Shown here in pieces: positions 12,901-24,699 of a DNA stretch of 64,000 nucleotides. The DNA is from Gordionus sp. m RMFG-2023. Its lineage: Eukaryota > Nematomorpha > Gordioida > Chordodea > Parachordodidae. Each line of letters begins with the position of its first letter. Position 1 is the stretch's first letter. Both the position numbers and the translations under genes were made by a program. The notes under the pieces are model-generated. The model ran no database searches and had not been told where the DNA came from. It saw only the letters and a program-made list of their open reading frames with translations. Where the stretch lies: NCBI RefSeq assembly GCF_954871325.1, contig NC_088777.1:24901366-24965365 (forward strand), read 5' to 3'.

Positions 12901-13307
12901 AATTTCAAATTTAATTTAATTTATACTTTTTTATTTTAATTTTAGGCAAATTTTCTATATTTTATTCTTTCTTTTTTTACAAAAACGTAACAGGGCGCCA
13001 TAAAAGAAACAAGAAGTTAACAAGTTATATTTATTCTAAATCAAAAAATTTTTTTTTTTTTACCTTTTATAATTTTGTAAATTTGGATAAAATTTTGACT
13101 ATCGAAAAGAAAAGTCAAAAAATTTTATTTTTCCTTATATCATCTCCAATATCGAACGACGAATTTGATAAGTAATTCGTTTACTTTTTATTTTTACAAA
13201 AGAATTCAAGGTAAGGATATTTTAAACTTTTATTATTTTACTTTGTTTTATTTTTTTTTAAAAGAGAAAGAAAAACGAAAAAACGTACCACCGTAACCGG
13301 GGCACCA

Positions 13308-13529
13308 TAAAAGAAACTATTTATTTTAATTCTTTTTTTAAATCAAATTTATTATTATTCTCTTTATATCTAAAAACATAGTATATATATATAAAAAAGT
13401 TAATTGAAAAATATATAATATTACGTTTTTGTGAATAGTTAAATTATATCAAACACATCAATTTATAATATAAGATTAACTATTCAAATTTAAGATTAAT
13501 TCTTTAAATTTATATATGATCGATCAACA
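13308..13529 (-). repeat. LTR of nested element (5' copy on minus strand)
   Basis: About 222 bp. It is followed, on the minus strand, by the TGGTGCCCC primer-binding-site candidate at about 13307-13290. A second, diverged GGGCGCCATAAAAGAAAC piece near 12990 suggests a partial duplication of this end. Confidence 0.85.
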
Positions 13530-13665
13530 ATATATATACGTGATATTTTGTATTAAATATACTTTTACTTACTTTACCTATTTTACTTATTTAATAAAAC
13601 ACTTTATTGGCGACGATTTTTAGAGAAGATTTATTTGATTTATTAAATTTAAAGTAAAAGACTCA

Positions 13666-14490
13666 ATGGAAGTAGCTCCTATTAAAGTTGAAGATTCAAT
13701 GGAATTAGTTCCTATTAAAGTTAAAGACTCAATGGAAGTAGTTCCTATTAAATTCCATATTCCAGAATTCGTCAAAGAAAAAGTAAATATTCAGGACTAC
13801 TTATTTAACTTGGAGTTAATTTATAAAGTAAGAAATATTATAGATTTAAATACAAAAAAAGACCTGCTTTTAGCCTATATCGGAACAGACAATCTTATCA
13901 AAATTAAGAACTTTCACTTTCCAATAAATTTAGAGATGATAAATTATGATACTTTAATAAAAAGCTTAAATTTGGTGTTCAGGGATAGTTCGAGCATTTT
14001 CGTAAATAGGAAAAAATTTTTTACGTTAAAAAGATCACATTATTGACTTTTCAATTAGGGTTAAAACTGTCTGTTCTCTTTGTAATTTTAAACCGCCTTT
14101 TGATGAACTTTTAAGAGATATATTTATCCTAGGAGTAGGCTTACCTGAGTTGGACAAAGAACTTCGGTCAATCGAAGGCAATATTACTTTTGAAGAGACC
14201 GTGCGTTTAGCGATCGCGCTGTCTTCGTTGGAAAATGAAACCCAGACTGAAGAAATAAAATAATTAAAAATAAGCCAACACAGGGTTCGAAAAATAATTA
14301 TTTTAGAAATAATAATTATACAAACTTCAATAGATTCAATAATAATAAACACTTTAGTAACAATTATATTCCTAATAATAATTATAGACCTAGTATCAAA
14401 CCTAACTCTATTCAAAAGAAAGTGATATGCTTTCGTTGCGATAAGGCAAACCACATAGCGAAAGATTGTAGAACCCATGCCATACAAATG
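13666..14490 (+). pseudogene. gag region of the Ty3/gypsy element (fossil)
   Basis: It starts shortly after the primer-binding site with a threefold near-repeat of a PIKVxDSME-like motif, continues with a capsid-like segment, and ends with a nucleocapsid zinc knuckle, CFRCDKANHIAKDC. The region is broken. It is the structural part of the retrotransposon and not a host gene. Borders are approximate. Confidence 0.75.
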
Positions 14491-14539
14491 ATTCTGCCCA
14501 CCTCGCCTGTCATTTTCAAATAAAGCAACCATCGATGCG

Positions 14540-17330
14540 AAGATAAATGGGTTGCAGCTAGCTATGGAGTTTGATACCGGCGCCGCGTGTAGTGTGATTG
14601 ATGAGGTCACCTGGAATCGTATTGGCAGACTACAACTATCACCGGCTTATAAATTAGTGGGATATAATCATATCCAAATCGAAGTACTAGGTAAATGTAC
14701 CGTAGAAGTCAAAGTAAAAAATATTTCGAAATCTTTACTTATTTGGATAGTTAAAGGGGAGAATTCCCTTATTTTTGGGATGCCTTTCATTAGAGAATTT
14801 GATATAAAACTACCGGAAGAAGTTCGTATTAATAAAATAAATATGAATGTTCCCTCTTTAAATACGATTGCTTCAAAATTCCCTCAAGTTTTTTAAAAAA
14901 AATTACATGAAATCAAACTGCAAAAGGCAGTCATCCGAATAGAACCGAACACGTTACCGATTGCATTACCAGCAAGAAGAGTTCCTTTTCCGTTGCGTCG
15001 AACCATTGAAGCTGAGTTGGACAGACTTTTAGACGAAGGCGTTATCGAGAAGGTGGATCCAACAATAACTCCAATCACTTGGGCTACGCCAACGGTTAAT
15101 ATCTTAAAGAAATCCGGTGCCGTACGGATATGCGGAGATTTTTCGTTTAACAATCAACAAATATCTAGCAATCGATAACGATTTACTACCAACTTTCGTC
15201 GACCTAACAAATAAAATCGCGGGTGGTAAAATATTTTCAACAATAGATTTAAGAGATGCATTTTTACAATTCGGAGTTAGTCCAGAATGTAGGGACCTTT
15301 TAGTAATTTCGACACATGTCGGTTATTACCGATACCAAAGAATTCCATTTGGTTTGACTAGCGCTCCGATAATATTCCAACGCTTTATGAAAAACCTATT
15401 AAAGGGAATTCCTATGGTTAGTGTATTTTTAGACGACATAATTATTGCAGGTGAGAATAATTCCGATCACATAGTTAATTTGGAAGAAGTATTAAGAAGA
15501 TTTGAGAAGGCTGGACTGACTATGACTACCGATAAAATTAAAATCGGAGAAAAGTCAGTCACTTATTTAGGTCATGTTATTGACAGTTTCGGAATTCACC
15601 CTAGATAAGATTAGCGCTATAAAAAATTTTAAAACACCTTCCAATGTTAAAGAACTACGTTCATTTCTTGGAATAGTGAATTATCATGAGGCATTTATTA
15701 AAAATTTGCATTCTATTTGTGCGCCTTTACACCGACTAACGAGTAAAAATGTTGGTTGGTTTTGGTCAGCTAAAGAAAATGAAATATTTACTAAAGTTAA
15801 AAATATATTGTCAAAAGAAGATACAATAATTCCTTATTCAGCCGATATCCCTGTCGTGATTTCTTGTGACGCTTCTGAAGATGGTCTAGGAGCTGTTATT
15901 GCACACCGATTTCTTACTGGCCAGGAGAAACCGATTGCTTACACATCGAGGACACTTTCGGCGGCTGAAAAGAATTATGCCACAATTGATCGAGAGGCTT
16001 CGGCGATCATGTTCGCTATTGAGAAGTTTCATCAATATATTTTTGGAAGACATTTTATCTTGGTTACTGATCATAAACCATTACAATATATTTTAGGTGA
16101 TAAAAGAGATCTTAACAAAATAACAAATAACCGTTTAATACGGTGGGCGACGAAACTATTAAATTATGATTATGAGATAATATATAGACCAGGTAATCAA
16201 AATAAATGTGCCGATGCTCTGTCCCGTTTGGGGGTAGAGAAAGCAAAAACCAATGAAGTTACAAAAATATTCGAAGAAGAAATCAGAGGATTAAAAATCA
16301 ATTTAATAGAGGATTTATCTTTCACTCGCAGTAAAATTGTAAGTGAAACGAGCAATGATATAAACCTAAAAGAGATTATTAAATTAATAAAAAATCATTG
16401 GTATATTGATAATATAAATAATTATTCGTCGATTAAAGATAATATCTCGTTCGAAGAAGGAATATTATTTTATAATGATAGAATTATTATTCCAGATATT
16501 TTAAAAAAGGAGGTTTTATATGTGATTCATCGAGGACATCCTGGGATAGTAGGGATGAAATCATTGTGTAGATATTACGTGTTTTGGACAAATCTCGATA
16601 CTGATGTTGAAGACTTTGTTAAATGTTGTAAGAGTTGTCAAGAAGGAAGGCCGGGAGCTAAAGAAGTGTCATTATACAATTGGAACATTCCTACCCGACC
16701 TTGGGAACGATTACACATTGATTTGACAGGCCCCGTATCTGGAAAGTATTGGTTAATTTGCGTAGACGCTTTTACCAAATGGGTTGAAGTTGCAATTTTA
16801 ACACATATTAATTCGGCGAGTGTAATAAATAATCTGCGTAATTATTTCGCTAGATTTGGGTTACCTCGCTACATTGTCTCAGATAACGGTACTCAGTTTA
16901 CTGGATCTGAATTCAAAACGTTTCTTTTTAAAAACATTATAAAACATTTTAGATCGGCCCCTTATAGCCCCAAATCAAATGGTTTGGATATATACGGACG
17001 ATAAAGACGCGTTTCTATGCTGGAAGGAGATGTGGGACTCCGGACCAGTTAAATTTAGCGAATGTTTTAATTACTCGCCGTAATACTCCCAATGCAACTA
17101 CTGGTAAATCCCCTGCAGAGATGATGTTTGGAAGGTCGCTTAGGACGACATTAGATCAGTGAAAATTATCAACGAGAGAAAGGACGGAAAACGCTCTATG
17201 GAAACAAAAGTACTACAAAGATAGATGTGTTGAACCTCGGGAGTTTGAAGAGCAGCAAAAAGTTTGGATAGCAAACAAAAGGACAGCAGGGTGGCATGAA
17301 GGAAAAGTGTTACAACGAAAAAGCGCAATA
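14540..17330 (+). pseudogene. pol region: protease, RT, RNase H, integrase (fossil)
   Basis: Approximate parts: aspartic protease near 14.55-14.75 kb (FDTGAACSVID); reverse transcriptase near 14.95-15.65 kb (FSTIDLRDAFLQ, PFGLTSAP, VFLDDIII); RNase H near 15.8-16.25 kb (VISCDASEDGLGAV, YTSRTLSAAEKNYATIDREA, VTDHKPLQYI); and integrase near 16.5-17.3 kb with its HHCC finger (IHRGHPG, CKSCQ) and core (IDLTGPVSGKYW, VSDNGTQF, APYSPKSNG). This order is diagnostic of Ty3/gypsy. The region is broken in several places. Confidence 0.88.
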
Positions 17331-17532
17331 TTATACGATGTGGAATCAGAGGGGATCGTTAAAAACAAGCATGCAGATCAATTGAGGGATGCACATACAC
17401 AAGAGAAGGAAATACCCGTTACGTTAACCGAAGAAGTGGAAAAGGCAGAACATGAGAATACAACTCTTGAAAAAAGAGTTTCGAAACCCCCATTACGTTA
17501 TCACGATGAATTCAATTTATAGTGGGGAGAAC

Positions 17533-17680
17533 TGTAATATAAATTGAATTTAAATTGAATATAATATTAACTTTTCGTTTGTAAATTATATAACCTTCAG
17601 GATTGAATTCATGATATATATATACGTGATATTTTGTATTAAATTTACTTTTACTTACTTTTATTTAATTAAACACTTCA
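17533..17680 (+). repeat. 3' LTR of the Ty3/gypsy element
   Basis: It begins TGTAATATAAATTG right after the purine-rich GTGGGGAGAAC and ends near AAACACTTCA. It matches the two outer parts of the interrupted 5' LTR. Confidence 0.8.
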
Positions 17681-17689
17681 TTTTGTATA

Positions 17690-18480
17690 AACACGGCACC
17701 AATTTCAAAGTTTCAATGCACAGAAACGTTTAACTTAGCAGTTCTTATTATTTCAAAACGCAAAGTCTTTATTTTTTTTTACCTTTTTTTTTATTAATTT
17801 CACAACAAGGATTAATATCTCGTCTTTATTTTTTTTAAAGAAATAAGGATTTTCCAAAAAAAACAATATATAAAAAAAAATATAATTATAATTATAATAA
17901 TAATGAATTTCCACTTTTTTTTTAGTTTATATATGATTATTTTTTACTTTATAAATATTAAATTATTTTTACATAATAAATATTAAAAATATTTATATAA
18001 TAATGTTCATGATGACTGCGCGAAACTTTAAAAAAAATATTTAAAATAAAATTCCAAACAAAAAAAAATATTTCATGACTCACACAAAAAAAATTATTTA
18101 ATATTAATAAATAAAACTATTTATAACAATATATATTCGATTTAACGTAATTTAATCGATCCGGCTAGCCCTGAATCTACTTACACTAAAAATAATTGTA
18201 AATAGTGGCTAGTTATATTTAAAAAAATAAAACTATTAACTGTAACTTGTTATATTTTCCCAAATTTAATTATTAACTTAACTAGTTGCATTACATTGCC
18301 AAAGTAACTTATTTTATTTTGTACTTATCTTTAAAAATTAATTTCGTAAAATTCCTTACAAATCATGTCAAAATCTTATTCTACCATTAATTCATCTAAT
18401 AATCGAAAAACCTCGCTTATAAAAGGTAATTCAATATTTAAAATTATGTAAAATACTATAACTTTTTTTCCTATGACTAT
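17690..18480. other. AT-rich stretch, nothing recognised
   Basis: Homopolymeric A/T tracts and TATA-rich sequence. No coding exon or repeat family was recognised. Confidence 0.4.
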
Positions 18481-18494
18481 ATTCATATTTAAGT

Positions 18495-18700
18495 AAAATT
18501 CTTTATAAAATAATTCTCTATAAAATCATTCTCTGTAAAATCATTCTCTATAAAATTATTCTCTATAAAATCATTCTCTATTAAATCATTCTCTATAAAA
18601 TCATTCTCTATAAAATCATTCTCTATAAAATCATTCTCTATAAAATAATTCTCTGTAAAATCATTCTCTATATACGACATTCTCTATAAATGACATTCTC
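18495..18700. repeat. 15-bp minisatellite (TCTATAAAATCATTC)
   Basis: About 12-13 tandem copies of TCTATAAAATCATTC with variants such as TCTGTAAAATCATTC. On the minus strand 15-bp units read as repeated ENDFI, a trivial consequence of the period and not a protein. It runs directly into the 14-bp array. Confidence 0.9.
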
Positions 18701-19242
18701 TATAATTGTTTTCTCTGTAATGGTTTCTCTGTAATGGTTTCTCTGTAATGGTTTCCCTGTAATGGTTTCTCTGTAATGGTTTCTCTGTAATGGTTTCTCT
18801 GTAATGGTTTCTCTGTAATGGTTTCTCTGTAATGGTTTCTCTGTAATGGTTTCTCTGTAATGGTTTCTCTGTAATGGTTTCTCTGTAATGGTTTCTCTGT
18901 AATGGTTTCTCTGTAATGGTTTCTCTGTAATGGTTTCTCTGTAATGGTTTCTCTGTAATGGTTTCTCTGTAATGGTTTCTCTGTAATGGTTTCTCTGTAA
19001 TGGTTTCTCTGTAATGGTTTCTCTGTAATGGTTTCTCTGTAATGGTTTCTCTGTAATGGTTTCTCTGTAATGGTTTCTCTGTAATGGTTTCTCTGTAATG
19101 GTTTCTCTGTAATGGTTTCTCTGTAATGGTTTCTCTGTAATGGTTTCTCTGTAATGGTTTCTCTGTAATGGTTTCTCTGTAATGGTTTCTCTGTAATGGT
19201 TTCTCTGTAATGGTTTCTCTGTAATGGTTTCTCTGTAATGAC
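18701..19242. repeat. 14-bp minisatellite (TCTCTGTAATGGTT), about 38 copies
   Basis: Almost perfect tandem array of TCTCTGTAATGGTT; only one clear variant (TCCCTGTAATGGTT) appears near the start. Homogeneity implies recent expansion. Because 14 is not a multiple of three, all minus-strand frames cycle through the same 14-residue pattern. The right border is the unique sequence GACGCGATACCAG. Confidence 0.95.
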
Positions 19243-19319
19243 GCGATACCAGAATCTTTGGGGGTTAGAATATTTTTATCAACACAATTTGTCAATATGG
19301 GTAGTGATGTTAATAGACT

Positions 19320-20555
19320 AAATTTAGTCGAACATATGACTTAATAATTATTAAAAAATATTTTAATATGGATTTTGCGGCTATTCACGATATGAAATAT
19401 CTAAAAGTTTTATAATACAAATAATGGAAAAAGAAAATAGAAAAGAAATATAATATCTAAAAAAAATAAGGGATAGGTTTTATTTTTTTTATTTTATATT
19501 TTTATTTATAGTTATGATACACATATTTTATTGTTTTTGTTTTATTTATACTATATATAAAAATTTAATTATTAAAATGGAATATACAAAATAAAAAATT
19601 AATTTTCTATTTTATTTTAATAATTTTGCGATTTTTAAAAAAATATGAAACAAAATAATAAGGAAGAAAAAGAAAAATAAAGATAAATAATATTTTTTTT
19701 CTTTCATCAAGACAGGGCAGGTAAGGTAGAAAAGAAATAATATATATATGTCTGGGCATATAAATAATAAATTATAATTATTTTCACACTTTATACTACT
19801 TATGTATTTTTATATATTTATTTTGTTTTAAATTTTTATTATGTATATTACATTTTAATAATTCTATTTACAAATGTATGAATGTTATGAGTATGACCTT
19901 GGAATAAATATATTAAAAATACAGCTAGATTGATATCTTGTTTGAGGAGATTATTATACTCTCTATTTTTTATGATTCTCTAAAATACTCCAAAATATAA
20001 GGTCTAAAAAAGCATTGGAGAAATGGATATAATTTTTTCGTAATAATAATCTCCACCCTTTAAATTTGGAAACATGTATTCTCTTTGAAAAATATTACAA
20101 AATGTTACTGACTTTGTTATTATATATATATAAAAATTATTTAAGAATTAATGGGAGATGGGGGTAACTAAGCCACATACTCAATTTTCATTATTCTCCC
20201 GAAAAATAAAATTTTTCACCAAACTTCTCCCGTAATTGATCGTACATACCCTATTTTCTTTAAAAGTTAAAACAAATCTTTTCCTCTTCAGTATTAGTAT
20301 CTTATATTCATTAAAAATTTATATTCTTTTAAATTATCAAATGTGATTTATTATAAGTTGTTTTGTTTATCCCATTCAAATTAGTTTTTCTGAAATTCGC
20401 ACTTTTAATTTAGCATATTTAGGTATTTTATTTTCCAAATTTTAACAACTTATTTTTAAATAATAAATCATTTATTGTTATTATAATTATATAGCATACA
20501 TATCAAATCCAAATAAGAAAATAAATAAATTCTATTTTCAATAGTTTATCAATTG
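19320..20555. other. AT-rich stretch, nothing recognised
   Basis: Long A/T tracts only. No exon or repeat family was identified. Confidence 0.4.
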
Positions 20556-22030
20556 GTGTGATTAGTACCCGATTTTTACCGATTTGTACCGTTTTCAGTT
20601 CAATTTGTACCATCACCGTTTTTGAGATATTCAAAGAACAAAATGGGGGGCCAACTTCACGACAGCCCCCCAACTTTTGAACTTAAAAATAAAAAGTGAA
20701 TAGGTCGATAGAGAATGATTTGTACCGATTTGTACCGTTTTCAGTTCGATTTGTACCATCACCGTTTTCCAGCTATTGACCGTTGAAAATATGGCGCCAA
20801 AAATAAAAATACTCAACATTTATTTTTTAAAAAATTTTTTTAACGTACAACGGTAGAGAATTTTTTTCTCTTCCTAATGATGCCTCAAATTAAGCTCTAT
20901 CTTCATTATTTATTTCGGAAATCAAATTTTAAACCTTATATTATAGCGTGAAGTTAGCACCCCCCCCTCCCCCCCCCCCCGATATTCAAAATTTGAGATT
21001 TTTCAAATTTTTAAAACGGGATTGATTTGTACCCGATTTGTACCGATTTTTACCGTTTCAAACTCGATTTGTACCATTACCGTTTTCTAGCTATTGACCG
21101 TTAAAGATATGGCGCCATAAATAAAAAACACTCAACATTTATTTTTTTAAAAAAATTTTTAACTTACAACGGTAGAGAATTTTTTTCTCTTCCTAATGAT
21201 GCCTCAAATTAAGCTTTATCTTCATAATTTATTTCGGAAATCAAATTTTAAACCTTATATTATAGCGTGAAGTTAGCCCCCCCCCCCACGATATTCAAAA
21301 TTTGAAAATTTTCAAATTTTTAAAACGGGATTGATTTGTACCCGATTTGTACCGTTTTCAGTTCGATTTGTACCATCACCGTTTTCCAGCTATTGACCGT
21401 TAAAGATATGGCGTCAAAAATAAAAAACACTCAACATTTATTTTTTAAAAAATTTTTTAACGTACAACGGTAGAGAATTTTTTTCTCTTCCTAATAATGC
21501 CTCAAATTAAGCTCTATCTTCATTATTTATTTCGGAAATCAAATTTTAAACCTTATATTATAGCGTGAAGTTAGCCCCCCCCCCCACGATATTCAAAATT
21601 TGACATTTTTCAAATTTATAAAACGGGATTGATTTGTACCCGATTTGTACCGTTTCAGACTCGATTTGTACTATTACCGTTTTCCAGCTATTGACCGTTA
21701 AAGATATGGCGCCAAAAATAAAAAACACTCAACATTTATTTTTTTAAAAAATTTTTAACGTACAACGGTAGAGAATTTTTTTCTCTTCCTAATGATGCCT
21801 CAAATTAAGCTCTATCTTCATTATTTATTTCGCAAATCAAATTTTAAACCTTATATTATAGCGTGAAGTTAGCCCCCCCCCCCCCGATATTCAAAATTTG
21901 AGATTTTTCAAATTTTAAAACGGGATTGATTTGTACCCGATTTGTACCGATTTGTACTGTTTCAAACTCGATTTGTACCATTACCGTTTTCCAGCTATTG
22001 ACCGTTAAAGATATGGCGCCAAAAATAAAA
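20556..22030. repeat. Tandem satellite of about 300 bp with poly-C tract
   Basis: Four full units and two partial ones. The landmark CAGCTATTGACCGTT or its variant recurs near 20.77, 21.09, 21.39, 21.69 and 21.99 kb, a spacing of about 300-318 bp. Each unit carries GATTTGTACCGATTTGTACC subrepeats, ATGGCGCCAAAAATA, GTACAACGGTAGAGAA, and a run of 9 or more C before GATATTCAAAATTTG. The unit is itself rich in short internal repeats (TTTGTACC). No coding sense. Confidence 0.9.
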
Positions 22031-22229
22031 CACTCAAAATTTAGGATTTTGTACAAATATAAAGCAGTGTGATATCTATCTACAGAAAAAAAATTTTGAA
22101 AAAAAAAATACCTTTTTTTTCTATGGCCATATCCGGTTTTACACATCCAGTTTTCGATATTAATAAAATGTCCATCATATTTATTTTTATGTCATTTTAA
22201 ATAACTTTTATTAAGCTACAAAATAAAAT

Positions 22230-22857
22230 TTAAATTATTTTTCTAACATAATTATTTCTCGAGATATTTGAAACTTTGTGAATAAATATATCATCTGATA
22301 TATTCGCACTATCAATGAAAGCACCTAAATAATAAATATATTATAAATTAAAATGTTATATTTTACATTCATGTATCTCCCCTGATATTTCATTTAATAT
22401 ATCATTAACATCTCTAGGAGTACATTCCTCTTTATCTAAGGAGGATTTCTGTGTCCTGGGTGTTATGGTTTCTACCAGGAATAGCATATCCTGATAGAAT
22501 GGCCATGAGATGCAATGGCCAGCCTCTGACCCACTTTTCAGTCTTGTAAGTTTTTGCCTCTTTTATAAAACAATCCCTGAGATTTTTCCAGATTGTTTTG
22601 AGATGAACCTAAAAAGGTTTATAATTATAATATATATGCAAAATTATTAGTTGGCATATTATACTGATGGGCTAATAATTCCCAAATATTATTTTTGTAT
22701 ATAATATTTTTATATAAATTATTACGTTTATTATATAAACATTCTTATTCTTTAATTGAAAGAATAAATGCAGTTTTATCTATTTTCTATAAAAAAATTT
22801 AAATCATTCATTTAACCTGATGATTTATGATTTTACATTATCAAAAAATGTAGCCAT
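22230..22857 (-). pseudogene. MADF-domain gene, decayed, about four exons
   Basis: Minus strand. Proposed pieces: 22857-22837 (ATG), 50-nt intron, 22786 to about 22660, intron, 22608-22367, 42-nt intron (22366-22325), and 22324-22230 with the stop. Conserved MADF signatures appear in order: FILSIKE, then NNIWELLAHQYNMPT (matching WxxIAxxL), then KTIWKNLRDCFIKEAK (WKxLRDxFxxE), then WPFYQDMLFLVETITPR (WxFxxxMxFL). MADF is a Myb/SANT-like DNA-binding domain abundant in animals. Signs of decay: an in-frame TAA just after FILSIKE, a one-base frame change near the A-run after IKEA, and a lost donor site after NMPT. The last splice keeps frame and adds an Asp/Ser/Ile-rich tail. Each lesion could in principle be a sequencing error, but three together favour a pseudogene. 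Target genes are unknown. Confidence 0.6.
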
Positions 22858-22909
22858 TGAAGAATTGGGGGGAGGGGGGGGGGGGGGTTTAAAAATTATT
22901 TTTAAATTT

Positions 22910-23240
22910 TGAATAAATTAGCGATAAATCTAAAATTTTGAGTTAAATTCACCAATATGTGTATTTAACGAAGCAATATTTCAAAATCACGCGATAAATA
23001 CAAAATCAAAAAATCGCAGCGATTTGCTTTAGCGATTCAAATCGCCGATCGGTAACTATGAATGCGATATGATATTTACTGTATTTTGTATTTATCGCGG
23101 TGAAATCGCAATAGCGCCACTATGAATTCAGGGTTATAGAGAAACTTTTATCGCGAATCCACATTAGCGAATACTTTTTCGCGAAGACAATATAGTGAAA
23201 CAAATATCGCGAATTTTTTATAGCGAAAGTCTTATCGCGA
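22910..23240. repeat. TIR-type repeat rich in TTATCGCGAA/GCGATTT
   Basis: Contains ATCGCGGTGAAATCGCAAT, ATGAATTCAGGG and AACTTTTATCGCGAA, inverted relative to the copy at 10.56-10.76 kb. It continues after the foldback element near 26.95-27.02 kb (AGCGAAAATTTTATAGCGAAA), so the foldback inserted into this older repeat. A long G run (about 22.87-22.89 kb) precedes it. Confidence 0.5.
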
Positions 23241-24699
23241 AACCTAGTGTTGTTAAACGACTCAGCCGAGTAGGCTTAACTACAACTCAAGTTGAGTTTT
23301 TAGTCAAAAAAATACTCAAGTCGATTTTTGAGTCGATTAGTCGACTCATTTTTACGACTCGAGTTATTAACTTGAGTCATGAACTCAAGTCGCGACTCGA
23401 GTTTTGAACTTGAGTCATAAACTCAATAAATAGTTTATTCATGAAACTCGATTGCTTACATAAGTGTTATTTATTGGTTAATTGTGTAAAACCCAGATCC
23501 GTGACTTAAGTCTAAAAATCGACTAAACTAGCAATGAGACAAACCACAAGCACAACCAATATATTTTAACTTGTTTTTTCTTGACCTTATTAAGGTATAT
23601 AAATATATGATTATTAGAGGCATCAATCGATAGCTAATTAGAACCATTGAATAATTAGCAAACCAAGCGCTACCTCTCTATGGCAATTACTATATAGGTT
23701 AGGATTATTATTGGCACCAAATATTGATATGATGGATTGGTATCAAATAAGTCTAGTTCTACCTAAATATGGTGTATATACGTTTGACTTGGAAGCGGGG
23801 GTAAAAAATAAATATGGTTACTCGTATAAAATTTTTGACCCTCGTATTTCTCTTAATGGGCATGTTTAGATCTTAACATTTTTTTTTAACTTTTGTACAA
23901 TGTTAAGAGAAAAATATCTGCTAGATTGCCAAATTAGGATTTAATTGGGTTCAGGAATTTTAAACTCTATTTAACGGAAATTTTGTTAACATGAACTTAA
24001 TCGAAATTCCAAAAATTAATATCCTTTGTTTGGAAATAAAGGATTCCTAATCTAAAAATTCTACAATTATATTTTTAAAAAAAGATTAAAGGAAAATAAT
24101 ACATTTAAATTAATTCAATTTATTAGTCACAAATCAAATCACATTATTGTTTCTTATTTTAATTTTGAATGAATTTAGCTCCTATCTGGTTGTATATTTT
24201 TTAAAATTATTATTTTAGAAAATAAATAACCAATCCCTCCTCTTGTTTATTTCTCCTAAAATAAATCTATCTATTTTAAAATAAATTTTGGGCTATTTTA
24301 AAAAGTTATAAAAAAGTAAAATTTTCTTGATTTTTCACCATTAACAATATTTATTTCTTTTAAAGAAAAATTTTTTTATTTGTAAATAAATTTTTGATAA
24401 TATTTTTTTTTGATAAATATTTTTATTCTTATTTTTGAAAATAAGTGCAAATGATTTTGTTAAATATAAAAGAATACATACTCAATATATAAAATCAATT
24501 ACAGATAAAATTATTGCAATTATACAAAATTGCACAGAAAATAAAATTGCTGCACTTATAAAATCAGGCACCGATCATATTGTAAATATATATAAATAAG
24601 ATTTAAAAGAATTAAGATAATATATAATTTTTACGTTAATAAATCTCTCATTAACTTTGAGCAAATAAACAAGAATATCTTTTAGTTCAACATGCGCTA

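Larger units (their letters stand above)
11257..13529 (-). mobile_element. Nested non-coding LTR retroelement (TRIM/LARD-like)
   Basis: Two direct repeats of about 222 bp (11257-11478 and 13308-13529) appear to differ at only about one position. Read on the minus strand they begin TGTTGATCGATC or TGTTGATTGATC. Immediately inside, minus-strand TGGTGCCCCGGTTACGG looks like a primer-binding site and GATGAGGGGGAA a polypurine tract. The 1.8 kb interior has no gag or pol, only AT-rich sequence and a minisatellite. It is therefore a structurally whole but non-autonomous element that relied on another element's proteins. Near-identical LTRs mark it as young. Superfamily (Ty1/copia or Ty3/gypsy) cannot be decided without coding sequence. 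Confidence 0.8.
11161..13607 (+). repeat. 5' LTR of the Ty3/gypsy element, split by an insertion
   Basis: The outer parts, 11161-11256 and about 13530-13607, together correspond to the 3' LTR at 17533-17680. The middle is a separate LTR element. The short sequence ATATA flanks that insertion on both sides and is a plausible 5-bp target duplication. Confidence 0.8.
11161..17680 (+). mobile_element. Ty3/gypsy LTR retrotransposon, broken
   Basis: The 5' LTR (11161-13607, split by a nested element) and the 3' LTR (17533-17680) share TGTAATATAAA, TTAACTTTTCGTTTG-type text and ACGTGATATTTTG. A TTGGCGACG stretch right after the 5' LTR is a primer-binding-site candidate, and GTGGGGAGAAC before the 3' LTR is a polypurine tract. 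Parts in order are gag with a CCHC zinc knuckle, protease, reverse transcriptase, RNase H and integrase, the Ty3/gypsy order. The element is broken, with roughly half a dozen breaks across gag and pol, yet most domains are still easily recognised. LTR divergence suggests moderate age, clearly older than the element nested in it. Confidence 0.9.

Noticed and set aside
14035-15153. Minus-strand open frames opposite the Ty3/gypsy gag-pol
   Set aside because: Shadows of the retrotransposon coding strand with no recognisable family.
18489-18680. Minus-strand frame of repeated ENDFI
   Set aside because: Product of the 15-bp minisatellite period, not a protein.
18684-19295. 203-codon minus-strand frame of repeated HYRETITEKPLQRN
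   Set aside because: It is the translation of a 14-bp minisatellite. Any stop-free 14-bp unit gives such a frame; there is no independent sign of a gene.
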